A DNA stretch of 64,000 bases from Chrysaora quinquecirrha (GCA_014526335.1 JACTAT010000012.1:2339024-2403023), one strand, 5' to 3'; positions 28,987 to 41,690 are shown, numbered from the stretch's first letter. A program made the numbers and translations. Notes: generated from the sequence alone by a model not told the origin.

Positions 28987-31900
28987 ATGGTAGGTAAACG
29001 TAAAAACTCTCATTTAACATCCAAAGCAATAACTTCTTTAAATTTACCATCGAGAGATATTATTGATAAACTCTGTATTAATGTACTTAATGTAAATGGT
29101 CTTCAAAATAAATTAACGGATCCCGATTTGGTTAATGAGCATTTCAATAATTCGAAATTCAACTTTTTCATAGAGACTTTTACAAATGAAGTTGATTCAG
29201 GACTTGATGTTAAAAACTTCAAAGGTTACCATTCTTTTCAAGAAACAAAAAGCAAAAACTCGAAAAGAGCCTCGGGTGGCATTGCAGCATATATTCCTCA
29301 TAAGTTTAAGAATATGATAGAAATATTGAAAGTTATCACGAAGATCTGTTATGGATCAGATTCAAGAAAGAACATTTGATAACAAATAAAGATATCTATT
29401 TTTGTGTAGTTTATATAAAACCTGAAAATTCAACAAGCCCATATAAGTCCTTAGACACTTTTCAGATCCTAGAGAAAGAAGTTACTTTCTTCTCAAATCT
29501 TGGTCATATAGTATTAGGAGGTGATTTTAATAGCAGAGTAGGTAACTTTTATGATTATGTAGAACAGGACACAAATCTATTTGGAGACGGTGACCCTGAC
29601 CAACAATTAGACTCAACAAAAAATACTAGAGTTTCTAAAGATAAAACAATTAATGTAGCTGGACGAACACTGATAGATGTATGTCTAACGCATCACTTAA
29701 AAATTGTTAATGGAAGAACCTTACGAGACCTAACAGGTAAATACACATGCTTTAAATATGACGGTACAAGTACAGTTGACTATATTTTGTGTAGTGAAAG
29801 TCTATTTAAAAAAGTGAAACCGTTGATGATATATTCCGATCACTGTCAATTATGTCTTGAATTGGACATTGAAATCACTAAGAATATAATAAAACAGCCT
29901 CAAACCAATAAAATTAGAACTCCTATCAAACAAAAATACATATGGAACTCTGACTCAGAATTTGAAAACTCAAATTGAGCATGAATCCGATATAAATGAA
30001 AAAGTAAAGACTCTTAACGATTAACTAGAAAAGGCATCCAATAATTGTTTAATGAAACTTAAAACATTGAAAAATAAGTCTAGTAATAAGAAGAAGACAA
30101 TAAAACAAAAAGCTTTCGATAAGAACTGTTATGATAAAAGACGAAACCTAAAAAGAATTGGAGATCTACTTAATAAATACCCAAATAACGACAATATAAG
30201 AAAGACATATCATCAAAACAAAAAAGAATACAAATACCTTATGAAAAACAGAATCAGAAAAAAAAAAGGAAAAAGAACTAAGAAAACTTGATAACTTAGC
30301 AGACAGTGATATAAAAGAACGCTGGAAAATTATTAAATCTTTAACTAATGATAGCAGAGAATCTGATGATCCCTCTGAACAAATACCTAGTGATTTGTGG
30401 ATTGAATTTTTCAAAGATTTAGGGTTCGATGAAAATTTGAACGAAGAGTCAGAAAATAACATGCCGGCTTTACAGATAAATCTTTCAGAAGAAAAAAAGA
30501 AGATCAATTATAACCTCAATAGACCAATAATTATTGAAGAAATTCTAAAACAGGCAACAGTCTTAAAAATAAAAAAGCTGTGGGAATAGATAATATTTCA
30601 AACGAACTACTAAAACCATTTACAAAACTTAAGATTAGGAAGTCGTATATTAGAACACCTATTTAATAAAATTTTCGGTAAGTACCCTGACGTTTGGAAA
30701 GAAGGATTAGTCAAACCAATTTTTAAAAAGGGTGCCAATCACAACCGACTAATTACAGAGGAATAACTTTTAACATCTTGCCTAGGTAAAATGTATAAGC
30801 AAATTTTAAATGAAAGACTAGTGTATAGTTTTGAATCCTTGAATATATTTGCTGACAATCTGATGGGATTTCGCAAAGACATGAAAACTTCAAATAATAT
30901 TTTTGTTCTCAAAACACTCTTGGACATGCAATTCAAAAAAAAGAGAAGCTTTATTGCTATTTCGTTGATATATCAAAAGCATCTGATAGACTTTGGCGGC
31001 AAGGGTTGTTGTACAAACTTAGAAACTATGGAGTTGAAGGAAAAATGTTAGACACTATAAAAAGTCTATACACAAATACCAGAAATAGAATTCTATTGAA
31101 CAATCATATGACTGAACAATTCAAAATCAATATGGGGGTAAAACAGGGTGACCCCCTGAGCTCTCTGCTATTTAATGTTGACATGAACGATTTATGTGCC
31201 AGACTTCTTTCTAGAATGGCCTTTGATGCACCAGAAATAATGGGTAAAAAAGTCCCATGCTTATTATGGGCAGATGATATTGTTTTGATATCTAACACAG
31301 AGCAAGGATTAAAGGAAAGTGTTAAAGAATTAGAAGAGTATTGTAAAACATGGAAAATGGTTATAAATACAGAAAAAAAATTAATGATTTTCAACAGAAC
31401 TGGGAAAATGATAAAAAATAACTGCTTTAAAATAAATAACAATAGAATAGAAGTAATTAGGTCTTATAAGTATTTAGGTTTCAAATTAGATAATAATGGA
31501 AATTTTAAAGGAATTATTCAAGATTTGGCCAATAGAGCAAAACGAGCATTATATAGCATATACAAACTGTCCACTATAGATTATATATCTATTCAGACAA
31601 TGATTCAAGTTTTTAACTATTAAACCTATATTGCTATATGGATCAGAACTATGGGGGTTTAACTCTAAAACCAGAGAACGAAATTGAAAAAGTACAACTA
31701 ATGTTTGGAAGACATATCTTAGTAGTAAACAGAAAAACAATAAACCTGGCAATACTAGGGGAACTGTGCTTAAATCCACTTAAAATAGATATGCAACTTA
31801 ACTCAATAAAATACTTTGACTTTATCAATCAAACTAACAACAAACTCCTAACCAATGCACTAGAAGAGAATAAAAGGTTATGCAATCCGTGGTTTTCTGA

Positions 31901-32429
31901 TATAAATAAAACAATAGAAGATACTAAATTTGATTTAGATAAACTTTTAAGAAAAAACCACGACTTTGATCTATCCATAAACAGAAGAATTGCATCAAAA
32001 AATAATAAGTTAATTAAAAGTATATGTAAAACAAGACTTGTACAGAAATTCTATGACACATGGAAAGAAAAAACAAACAACATGAACAGACTGGTATTCT
32101 ACCGACAAGTTAAAGCGAATCCACAAGTAGAGAAATATTTATCATATGTAGATTCAAGAAAACATAGAGCTGCACTAACCAAACTACTACTAAGTGCCCA
32201 CAAATTAAAGATAGAAACAGAAAGATATTCAAAAAATAGAATAGAGCAAAATGAAAGATTTTGTGACTATTGCGAAAACAATCCAAGACCCATAGACAAC
32301 AAAAGTCATTTCTTATTTGACTGCGCTATGAATAGTAGCCAAAGAGAAAAATTCTTCTCTAAGATAAATTTAGAAATAGGTAACTTAGAATCCTTATCTG
32401 AGACAGAAAGAACAGTATTTTCAAGTTAA
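28987..32429 (+). pseudogene. LINE ORF2: APE endonuclease, reverse transcriptase, zinc motif
   Basis: Endonuclease: INVLNVNGLQNKL, GGIAAYIPHKF, GGDFNSRVG, DYILCSESLF and YSDHCQL. Reverse transcriptase (30395-31623): QGDPLSSLLFNVDMND and the catalytic LLWADDIVLIS, then EYCKTWKMVINTEKK and YKYLGFKLD. C-terminal CDYCENN...HFLFDC zinc motif (32262-32315). Frameshifts near 29360, 29978, 30290, 30590-30790, 31040 and 31623 disable it. Confidence 0.85.
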
Positions 32430-32695
32430 TGCTAAGTTTTTGAGATATAATTGCTTTTAAAATATCATATATAATATATCAATAGTGATCTACATGTATT
32501 AGACATAAGTAGTATGTAAGCTTAAATTCAATGTGAGCATGTTGTCTTAAGTTACTTATGATAGTCATTTCTACTCTGTATTTTGCAGTTTTGTAATTCG
32601 TATCTTAAATAACTTTATTGTTAGTTAAGTACGTTTAAATTGTAAACTACCAGACCCCCTGAGGGTGATGTATTAATGAAATTGAAATTGAAAAA

Positions 32696-33320
32696 ATTCA
32701 TTATTAAAGACGACTTGATAATCAGCATTGGTAGCAATTTCTCTCGTGATTCTTCCTTGTGGAAACGGACTTTGCCATAAAATAAAAACGGTGACTGATT
32801 TATGATGTGAACATTTTGTAAACAACTGTGCAACATCTGTATCGTTTTTCATATCGCTCATTAGGTCATCTAGTACTATAATACAATTTTTTGCTTCTCA
32901 CAGTTTCTTTTTATCTAGACCAGGTATAAATTCGATATTTGAACTTCCAAATTCATTTTTTAATTTCTCAAATTCGGTTGTTTGATCAACACCATAGAAC
33001 CATAAAATCTTTTTAAGGAATTTTCCTTTAAAATCGTCTGTTAATTCTGTCCATTTACGTAAAAATTTTATCAACCAATATGTTTTTCCGCAGCCAGATT
33101 TTCCTGTTAATAACAATGTAAACGGATTCTTGAGTCTTATATCGATCAAATCCGGCTTTTCTTCTAAAATTTGTTTCAACTTTCCATAATAATCTTAAAG
33201 TAAAATCGAGCTTTTTATTTCATGGTCTTTTCCTTCACCTATAATATTATTACTTGCTGTATAAAGATCTGGTAGAGTAACTTGATTTTCATGTATTTTA
33301 TCGAGGTCTATGTCGTGAGG
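32696..33320 (-). pseudogene. Family B Polinton packaging ATPase, split by LINE
   Basis: Leftward FtsK/HerA-type ATPase. Walker A is LLLTGKSGCGKTYWLIKFL, then LKKILWFYGVDQTTE, an in-frame TGA at 32898-32900, Walker B NCIIVLDDLM, and VTVFILWQSPFPQGR. The LINE 3' tail at 32695 cuts the frame after the VVFNN segment. An upstream in-frame TAA is at about 33193. Unlike the family A ATPase at 19510, Walker A is intact here. Confidence 0.8.
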
Positions 33321-34180
33321 GTGCACAATAGGGTACCTTCATCTGGCCATCCCGCACCTGTTTTCAGGCATATCCCGTATCCCGCCACTGTATTTTTCCA
33401 AATCCCGATCCCGCCGAGCCAAATCTTCAAATAATGCGTGAACAAAAGGGGGCCATATTCAACGTATGAAGGCTATGAAGAATGCTAGCGAGAAAGATAT
33501 TTAAATACATCTTATGGAAAACACAGCAAAGTGCGAGGGGAAAAGGCAGATCTTATCACGCATGGTCATGCATTTTCATTGATGGGAGCAATAAGGGCAT
33601 GCTTCATCGACCACATGATAATTTCCAACGTTTTCAACTTTTTCTAATCGTCTATGGGGTATTAGCGGCCTAATAACCCCCAGTTTAATTCAAATATCAA
33701 GAGTTTTGTTGCTGGCGGGTTGGTGTTACATTTGGCCTCTGGATGTAATTGGAAGCAACGACTATCACCTTGAAGGGGGAAGCGAAGATACAAGAACGAA
33801 GAAAGTGTATTACTTCACAATTAGCAAGCCAGAGAACAAACCAATTGCAAATGCACATACGCAAATTTATTCTTATCTTGTCCAACGATGTGATTGTCTT
33901 CTCCCTAGATAAGTTCTTATAGCCTTCTAATAAACAGGCTGCTCTTGCCGCTGTTGTGAGAAAAACTAGATGATTAAGAAACGGAAAGTTTTGTATCTGC
34001 ACTGTATTATGAAATAAATCTGTTATTGTAGCGAATCGTTCGACCAAATCTTGACTTTATTCCTATCAAGAAATTTGCTTCAACGCCGATATCATCTATC
34101 ATCATTGATCTCATCTTCTTCATCTATTTCCTCACTGCTGCTTGAGTCATACTCTGATTGGGCCCCATCTTCAAATACTC
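33321..34180. other. No confident gene
   Basis: Contains repeated ATCCCG(C/A)ACC-type words at 33345-33420 and a leftward open stretch (34047-33697, starting MVERFATITDLFHNTVQIQN) downstream of the 774-codon ORF. That stretch may be 3' sequence of the same transcription unit or chance; it has no recognised domain. Confidence 0.3.
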
Positions 34181-34183
34181 CGT

Positions 34184-36508
34184 CTAAGAAAGATACTCTC
34201 TGCTCTGGTAGAATTTGGCGTTGATACAAGTAGCTAGGTAGAGTCCCAGCCTTTGCCTTGTCGTTTCCTGTCTTACTGTGCGTTGACGCACAGCAGCACC
34301 ATAACTATGTGCCCACTCCTTCATTAAAGACGTATCTTCTTTGCTCAAAGATGCTGGTCGAATGGGAGTAGCAAGATCTATGTCAGACAATTTCATCGCA
34401 TGGTCTGGCAGAGGATACCATGACCTTGAATTGGTGTAGTAATAAGCAGCCAACGAGGCTGTTCTTTTTAGTCCTTCCTTTACAGCGTTGCCATAATTTC
34501 TGGCATATTCAAGTGCAGTGCAGATTGGAGACTTGTGATGTAGAACTGAGTGCAAGTTTTCAACATCCATCGTCATGCAGCTTAGCAAGTTCGTGGAATC
34601 ATAATTAAACTGCTTCAATGTACACTCTAGTTTTATAAGGCCATCTTTTAACATTGCAACTGAATCAATCGTTTTTGATGCAACGTTTCCTTGAGGGCCA
34701 TTCAATATATTGGCCTTCAATTTCATATCATCTCTGATCAGCATCTGGTTTTGTCGCAAGTATTGTAGGCATTCATCCAACAGTAAAATTGCATCGTGCA
34801 AACTGCATTTTTCGTATTTTTGGTGTTTTTCCTGGACAGAAAATGCCATGTAGATTTTCCCTAATGCGCCCAAAAACTCTGCTGTCTTGGCAAGACTTGT
34901 GAAGATCTTTATGCAACTTGTTTGCGAGTCACAAACGTAGACAACATTGTCGAATTCAATGGAAAGACCAGTTTGCTGATGAAATTGGTATTTTTTCGCC
35001 AACCCATCATTGTTACCTTCACTTGTGGAACCTGCAAATATCTCATTCTCTTTCGTGTCTCTATTCCAAAATCGAATGACGTGAGACATAGGATCGGCAT
35101 AGAGAATACCACTCTTGTAGGATTGAACCGATGGACTTGGGGAATGGTAATATTGGCCTCCAGGAATCACAAGGCAACCCTCGCCAGAACTGAGAGATAT
35201 CGCCTCTATGCCCTGACAATGGGCTACATAAAGGCTTTCTTTATGAACTGTCATTGACGTTACATAATTCCACAGACTACCATACGAGAAGAGATGCTCT
35301 GCAACACCACAAAGACCATAGCAATCTTTTGACATCTTGATTGTGAATAGGCACTGATCACTAGCACTAGCTCCATACATGATACCACAATCAATGACAT
35401 GTATTGCTTCGATTTCGGGTTGATTTTCGTGCTCCCAAAAGTTGATGTGATCTCGAATGTATCCTTTACGGTCATACTCATCTTCCAATCTTTCGATATG
35501 AGCTCCAAGACGTTCTATCATATCTTTGATTGTGCCATGACTTAACAGGCTGTGTTCTTTCATGAGTTCAACAAGTTCATCCTTCTTTATAAATTTAGCA
35601 AGATTCAAAGTTACTGCTCCTTTTTCAAGCTCGTAGATGACAATTGGACCTTTCATGCTCACTAAGAATACAATGTTATCTTGGTAATGAACTTTGATTG
35701 CTTCTAAGTCTTTAAGAAGCATGGTTATCTTTTGAACAGGATTATGCAGTTGAGCCATGTAAAGGCTTGATTTCTTGGATTGGCTATTCTGAGTAAGAAA
35801 TAGCAAAGAGCCAAATTGCCCAGTTGCGATACTGATAGGACAAGGATACATGCCTACTTTATTGCATTCCGTAAAGCGATTAGTTTCGGGTATTATTGTG
35901 TGCCCAACGAAACCAAGAGTGGAGAGATACTGTGTCAACTTTCTGTCAGTGAGCTTAATTACATTTTTTGGATCTTGAGGATCTTTGTTCCTCACATGAT
36001 CATTGCTTGGCAAGAACTTCCTCATCTTCTCCTTTAACTCGGGGCTCGCTCTATCACGTAGCATTCCAAGAATCGCTAGATTTCCTCTTTCATTCCCGAG
36101 TTTTAAATACCAGTTGGCAAAGCTGGCCTTAAGGCTATTTCCTACTTGTACGCTATCTGGTAGAGTGGCTAGCAATTTTAAATTTGGATTGTTATTGTTG
36201 TTCATTGACATCATTGCCTGCTTGTTTCCTTCCTCGCAATCTACCGTTAAAACCAGAACTGCGATTCTGCAGCACTTGATACCAGCTTCCAGACATGGTC
36301 TGCATGCTCTGAGGTTTGGCAGGATGCTGACATGACCTTCTCTTTGGCAGTCGCAGCAGACATTACCTCCATCCATGCATTTGGCACAAAAACTGGTACA
36401 CCTCATTCGGCATTCTTCTCTTACAATATTATCATCCGAGCTTGATAACGATTGGCAATATTCGCAGGTTTGCATTAGGCTGCAATGATGCTCAAAGAAA
36501 GACTTCAT
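34184..36508 (-). CDS. Intact 774-codon ORF, unknown, Cys-rich N-terminus
   Basis: The longest unbroken ORF in the window. Residues about 11-80 hold 18 or so cysteines in CxxC pairs (CEYCQSL, CAKCMDGGNVCCDCQREGH, CRPCLEAGIKCC), suggesting a zinc-binding treble. The middle (about 200-550) has repeated short beta-like segments with hydrophobic/Gly patterns (SIATGQFGSLLFLTQ, NIVFLVSMKGPIVIYEL, VVYVCDSQTSCIKIF) reminiscent of NHL/beta-propeller proteins. The C-terminal part includes WYPLPDHAMKLSDI and YGAAVRQRTVRQETT. The frame stays open upstream of this ATG to the satellite border near 36545, so the real start or a splice acceptor may lie there. I believe similar multi-copy proteins occur in cnidarians, but no function is known to me. 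Confidence 0.65.
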   Translation of the reverse strand: MKSFFEHHCSLMQTCEYCQSLSSSDDNIVREECRMRCTSFCAKCMDGGNVCCDCQREGHVSILPNLRACRPCLEAGIKCCRIAVLVLTVDCEEGNKQAMMSMNNNNNPNLKLLATLPDSVQVGNSLKASFANWYLKLGNERGNLAILGMLRDRASPELKEKMRKFLPSNDHVRNKDPQDPKNVIKLTDRKLTQYLSTLGFVGHTIIPETNRFTECNKVGMYPCPISIATGQFGSLLFLTQNSQSKKSSLYMAQLHNPVQKITMLLKDLEAIKVHYQDNIVFLVSMKGPIVIYELEKGAVTLNLAKFIKKDELVELMKEHSLLSHGTIKDMIERLGAHIERLEDEYDRKGYIRDHINFWEHENQPEIEAIHVIDCGIMYGASASDQCLFTIKMSKDCYGLCGVAEHLFSYGSLWNYVTSMTVHKESLYVAHCQGIEAISLSSGEGCLVIPGGQYYHSPSPSVQSYKSGILYADPMSHVIRFWNRDTKENEIFAGSTSEGNNDGLAKKYQFHQQTGLSIEFDNVVYVCDSQTSCIKIFTSLAKTAEFLGALGKIYMAFSVQEKHQKYEKCSLHDAILLLDECLQYLRQNQMLIRDDMKLKANILNGPQGNVASKTIDSVAMLKDGLIKLECTLKQFNYDSTNLLSCMTMDVENLHSVLHHKSPICTALEYARNYGNAVKEGLKRTASLAAYYYTNSRSWYPLPDHAMKLSDIDLATPIRPASLSKEDTSLMKEWAHSYGAAVRQRTVRQETTRQRLGLYLATCINAKFYQSREYLS

Positions 36509-36539
36509 GTCATCGCCTGTTTTCCCCTTCTTTGGAACA

Positions 36540-36990
36540 TAGTCAATTTCGGGAGCTAATTTCGAATATCTAACTAGTTTTTAAAAATTTTGACCTTTAT
36601 GGGGTCAAATCAGGGGTAAAAAGGGGAAAGGGGGCAAGGATTTCAAAACATCAAATAACAACTAGAATTGTACAAAAACTAGTAATTGGGGTGAATTTCG
36701 GGAGCTGATTTCGAATATCTAACTAGTTTTTAAACATTTTGACGTTTAAGGGGTCGAATCAGGGGTAAAAAGGGGACAGGGGGCAAGGGTTGATAAACAT
36801 CAAATAACAACTAGAATTGTACAAAAGTTAGTAATTGGGGTCAATTTCGGGAGCTGATTTCGAATATCTAACTATTTTTTTAAATTTTGACGTTTAGGGG
36901 TCAAGTTGGGGTAAGGTGGGTAAATTGAGGGCAAGAAATTCATGACATCAAGATCAGAATTGTGTGAACATAAGTAAATGGGGGTGAATT
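36540..36990. repeat. About 149-bp satellite, three units, left inverted arm
   Basis: CGGGAGCT(A/G)ATTTCGAATATC recurs at about 36550, 36699 and 36848, with AAAAGGGGA...GGGGGCAAGG and ACATCAAATAACAACTAGAA inside each unit. The same unit appears inverted at 39520-40340 and 42010-42260, so the intervening piggyBac gene is flanked by inverted satellite arms. Confidence 0.8.
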
Positions 36991-37173
36991 CCAGGTGCTG
37001 ATTTCAAAAATCTAATTCGTCTTTCGAAATTGTAGTTGACAAGAAACTTGTAAATCAAGAGCAAATTCGGTCTGACAAACATAGCAACTTGGTAACTCGT
37101 TGGGCAATGTTGTAGCTTTGAAAAAAGCTGTTTAATTAGTAGGAGCAAAGCAATGACAAAGCTCTGCAAAGGC

Positions 37174-39013
37174 TCAGGCATCTTCAGCATCTTGAGACTG
37201 ACTGCTGGGCACATCAAATTCTCTAGCAATATGAAATTGATTCCAGCAATCTCTTCCTGTTGTATTGGAGCAAAGTGCCAAAGGATCACCAGGATTGGAG
37301 CATTTCTTGCAAGCATATGATGTTTTGTTGTGGCATATTCGACATTTCAGCCTTTTCTCTTTGCTTGATGTCTCTTCCAATGCAATTCTCTTTGGCATGT
37401 GGCGACCTTTTCTTGGGGAAGCAAGTGCTGATTCCAGTGGTCTTTTCTTTGCGCGAGGCTTTTCCGAAGGATAGTGAAGGATATCCATGCGTCCATGAAA
37501 CATTTTAAAATTGGCACACCAGATACGAATCGCCACAAAACAGAATGAACTTTGAGATAATGCATTTTTGGACAACTGATCGTGAAGATAGGGACAGTTT
37601 CGCCACAAGCTATGAGAATTCACCAGCACATACATCTCACAAAGGCTATCGAAAATTCTGCTTTGCTTTCTAACACTTCTGCATTCGGTGCTGTAATATG
37701 ACAACTGCTGATTCGTTCTGTCAACCCATCCGTATATTTCAAGATATAACGAAACAACTTTTGGTACATGAATGATGACCTTTTCTCTTACTTGGTTAAC
37801 TTCGATTGTTTCCCAGTGCTGGCTTCCAGATTCGATGTCGTTATCCAAAAAAACTACCACATTGTTGTCCTTCCAGTAGGTAAGATTTAGATAGTTCTTA
37901 TGCAGAGACTTAGAAAACCCTCGAAAGAATGCTCTGGCTGAATGCAGATTGTCCTTATGACTACTTGGAAGATGGGCTGTGTTACCTCTCTGTGTAGCGA
38001 TCAATCTTGTGTTCCATTTGCTCTTCGCATCTTCCATCAGTTTAGTTGTGGGAAAACCACTGTCCATGACGACCAATCAACCACTATCTTTAAATTCCGC
38101 AATCAGCTGTTCCACAATGTCATAATTCTTGCCATTTTCAGGATTCTTGTATGTTTTTTACCAACCTTGACAACATGGTTTGCAACAAAATTTCCTCCAT
38201 GTGTCCCCTTGTCACTAACTTTGCAAATTGTCCAGCCCATTCTTACTGGTTTGTCGGGATTTCTGATCTTGTAGGGGTTTCTTTTACTTTTGCTCGTAAC
38301 TCTTCCTTCGTCTATACACATTTTCCAGCCAAGTGACTATTTTGACAAGGACTTTTCTCTTAGATATTCCACACCAGCATTGATATTCTGCAGTGGGTGG
38401 TAGGAAGGATGATCTTTTCGGGGCAGTGTTGAAGCTTTGACAGCTCGGAAGTGCTTGAGCATCAACCTGAAAACTTCATGACTCGTGGTCTTTTTTATTT
38501 CTGGTTGGGATTTCAGAGAATCTTTGCTCCAAGCCCATCTGTATTGGCGATAACCAAGAAGCCGCAAATGCCATTTAATTGCCAAGAAGCCTCTCATGAA
38601 ATTGATGCCCGCCTCATCTATGGAGATTTCTCCAACTTTTTCAACAAATGCGGGATCGGCAGAACCATGCTCATTTGTGCTCTCAATGCAAATGATGATA
38701 AATTCGTCATCCATGATGCTTTCAATGACTTCATGAGGACTTGCGTCAGGTTGAAAAACAACAGCAGGCTTACCATACTCAGGTAGATGGTCCAAAGGAT
38801 CGATGGCGTTTTGTGAATTTGTGAATTTGGTTCTGGGACTGTTGACCAGTGACAGCAGGTAGCTTGGTCGTCATCACTTTCGATGCCTTCAGGGTTGTAC
38901 AATTCATTTTCATCGCCAGATATCTTCATTGTCTTCAAATGACAACTCAGATACAGAGGAGATGTCACTTACACTTTCGTTGTCGGAGATGTCACTTTCA
39001 AACTCAAAATCCA
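37174..39013 (-). pseudogene. piggyBac-type transposase (PGBD4-like)
   Basis: Acidic start MDFEFESDISDNESVSDISS (39013). Then blocks ESIMDDEFIIICIESTNEHG and EAGINFMRGFLAIKWHLRLL. After an in-frame TAG (about 38337), CIDEGRVTSKSKRN is the DDE_Tnp_1_7 first-Asp region, followed by NPDKPVRMGWTICKV. A frameshift near 38130 and a TGA near 38080 precede LVVMDSGFPTTKLM (second Asp region). Then AYFR-like, YWKDNNVVVFLDND, LYLEIYGWVDRTNQQLSYYS, and a C-terminal zinc finger CRICHNKTSYACKKC. Two further frameshifts lie near 38790-38970. The enzyme would cut and paste at TTAA; this copy is dead. Confidence 0.85.
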
Positions 39014-39519
39014 TTGCTAAAAATTTTAAGCATCTGACATTTCACGACAAGGCTTTGAAAGTACCTGCAGCACTTCGCTTATTGTCGTCATGGTCATTTT
39101 AATTTCCCACCATATCTTGAGAATAGGCCCAGTCCTTTTCAGAATTGATCCCCGCAATTCATTTAATTCATAGGATTCATACGATTTCTGCTACAGCTAC
39201 AGCTTTATACCGTATGTAAATCATGATGTCAATATACTGTAAAGGTTGTAAAGGTTTGTAAAATAATTTTCAAAAGTAAAGTTGAAATTTTTATTAATTC
39301 TTCATTACCTGATAAAGCAAATTTACCTAAATAGCCTATCAATGTCAAAGTTTCGTAAGTCCGAGATTGCTCTACATTGTAAATGTTCCCGAAGATGTTA
39401 ATTAGCTGCCTACATCCACCCCCATTTCAAATTTTCGTACAATTCTTAGGGGTATTGGATACAATTCGTACAATTCTTATGGTTATTAGATGTTTGAAAC
39501 TCTTGCCCCTATTTACCGA

Positions 39520-40340
39520 TGCACCCTGATTTTACCCCGCAACGCAAACATCAAAATTTAAAAAAAAATTAGATATTCGGAATCAGCTCCCGAAATCAAC
39601 CCGCAATTTCTTATTTTTATACAGTTCTAGTGGTTATTTGATGTTTTAAAACCCTTGCCCGCTGTCCCTTTTTTACCCCTGATTCGACCCCGTAAACATC
39701 AACATTTTTCAAAACGACCTAGATATTCTAAATCAGCACCCGAAATTCACCCCATTTTCACATTTTCATACAATTCTAATGATTCTTTGATGTTTATCAA
39801 CCCTTGCCCCCTGTCCCCTTTTTACCCCTGATTCGACCCCCTAAACGTCAAAATGTTGAAAAACTAGTTCGATATTCGAAATCAGCTCCCGAAATTCACC
39901 CCAATTACTAATTTTTGTACAATTTTAGTTGTTATTTGATGTTTTGAAATCCTTGCCCCCTTTCCCCTTTTACCCCTGATTTGACCCCCTAAACGTCAAA
40001 ATTTTCAAATAATTTAGATATTCGAAATCAGCTCCCGAAATTGACCCCAATTACTAATTTTTGTACAATTCTAATGGTTCTTTGATGTTTTTAAACCCTT
40101 GCCCCCTGTCTCCTTTTTACCCCTGATTTGACCCCCTAAACCTCAAAATTTAAAAAAGAACTGATTAAATTTTGGATATCAGCACCTAAAATTCACCCCA
40201 TATTCAAATTCTCAAATAATTCCAATGGTTCTTTGATGTTTTGAAACCCTTGCCCTCTTTCCCCTTTTAACCCCTGATTTGACCCCCTTAATGTCAAAAT
40301 TTTGAAAAATGAATTAGATTTTCGAAATCAGCACCCAAAA
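39520..40340. repeat. About 149-bp satellite, five to six units, right arm
   Basis: TCAGC(T/A)CCCGAAATTCACCCC recurs at about 39582, 39733, 39880, 40028, 40180 and 40328, with CCCTTGCCCCCTGTCCCCTT and CCTGATTTGACCCCCTAAA in each. Orientation is opposite to that of 36540-36990. No gene between 39014 and 40340. Confidence 0.85.
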
Positions 40341-40789
40341 CTTGCCCCCTGACATGAATTTCACCCTATTTTGGCAACTTTGATTTTTCGACTAATTTTT
40401 TACCTCTGGGACCTACTGGGACGATGGGCATGAGAGTGTTAAGGGCCATCTCGGCCTAGATACCTGAAATATAAAAAAAATACATCTTTTAGCTTGACAG
40501 TGTATCCGATGTGTGTTACCATTGTTCAAAGTTAGCTCCTCAGCCAACCTCCCATACATAGCATTTCGGGAGCTATAATTGGTATATTCCCTAACATAAG
40601 GATGCCCCCTTACTCATGCAACCTGGAATGATGCTAGCAGAATAGGTAACATATAAGGTGTGAGTCTATCGTGTTTACTGAATCATATTTCTGTCATTAT
40701 CATTAATTGTGAATTTTGTCTTAGTAGTCGGGGCTGTTAGAACCATATTTAGGTCGAATCGTGCATTTTTATGATACCAGCACCAAAAT

Positions 40790-41690
40790 TGGTGAAGAGG
40801 GGTAGTTTGACACGCTGAAAAAGATAGGATGTGGACCCCAACTGAAAAATGCCCCCTTGTGCTATTTTTAGACTGGGGTAATAGGTACCAGACCTCTACA
40901 CAAGTTTTAACTGTAGTTTTGTTATGAATCGCGTCAGAGACACCAAACTTGGCGAAAAGGGGCAGTTTGACACGCTGAAAAAGATAGGATGTGGACCCCA
41001 ACTGAAAAATGCCACCTTGTGCTATTTTTAGACTGGGGTAATAGGTACCAGACCTCTACACAAGTTTTAACTGTAGTTTTGTTATGAATCGCGTTAGAGG
41101 CATCAAACTTGGCGAAAAGGGGCAGTTTGACACGCTGAAAAGGATAGGATATGGGCCCTAACTGAAAAATGCCCCCTTGTGCTATTGTTAGACTGGGGTA
41201 ATAGGTACCAGACCTCTACACAAGTTTTAACTGTAGTTTTGTTATGAATCGCGTTAGAGGCATCAAACTTGGCAAAAAGGGGCAGTTTGACACGCTGAAA
41301 AGGATAGGATGTGGGCCCCAACTGAAAAATGCCCCCTTGTGCTATTTTTAGACTGGGGTAATAGGTACCAGACCTCTACACAAGTTTTAACTGTAGTTTT
41401 GTTATGAATCGCGTTAGAGGCATCAAACTTGGCGAAAAGGGGCAGTTTGACACGCTGAAAAGGATAGGATGTGGACCCCAACTGAAAAATGCCCCCTTGT
41501 GCTATTTTCAGACTGGGGTAATAGGTACCAGACCTCTACACAAGTTTTAACTGTAATTTATGTATAATTCGCGCTAGAGGCATCAAACTTGGCGAAAAGG
41601 GGCAGTTTGACACGCTGAAAAAGATGGGATGTGGACCCCAACTGGAAAATGCCCCCTTGTGCTATTTTTAGACTGAAGTTATGACTTCAA
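40790..41690. repeat. 160-bp tandem repeat, about six units (copy 1)
   Basis: GGCAGTTTGACACGCTGAAA recurs every 160 bases (about 40962, 41122, 41282, 41442, 41602, with a variant near 40802). Each unit contains GACTGGGGTAATAGGTACCA and AACTGTAGTTTTGTTATGAA. The region has open leftward frames only because of the repeat; I do not treat them as genes. Confidence 0.9.

Larger units (their letters stand above)
26960..32695 (+). mobile_element. Non-LTR retrotransposon (LINE) with SGNH-esterase ORF1
   Basis: Two ORF regions in order: ORF1 (26967-28940) with coiled coil and SGNH hydrolase domain; ORF2 (28987-32429) with APE endonuclease, reverse transcriptase and a C-terminal zinc motif. The 3' end has the tandem tail GAAATTGAAATTGAAAAA at about 32675-32695 and abuts the coding sequence of a leftward ATPase. 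All domains are broken by frameshifts. Esterase ORF1s are known in CR1/L2-type LINEs; the clade here is not settled. Confidence 0.8.

Noticed and set aside
40675..41481. Leftward ORFs of 72-108 codons repeating each other
   Set aside because: They are the 160-bp satellite read in an open frame; they repeat at exact 160-base offsets and have no coding features.
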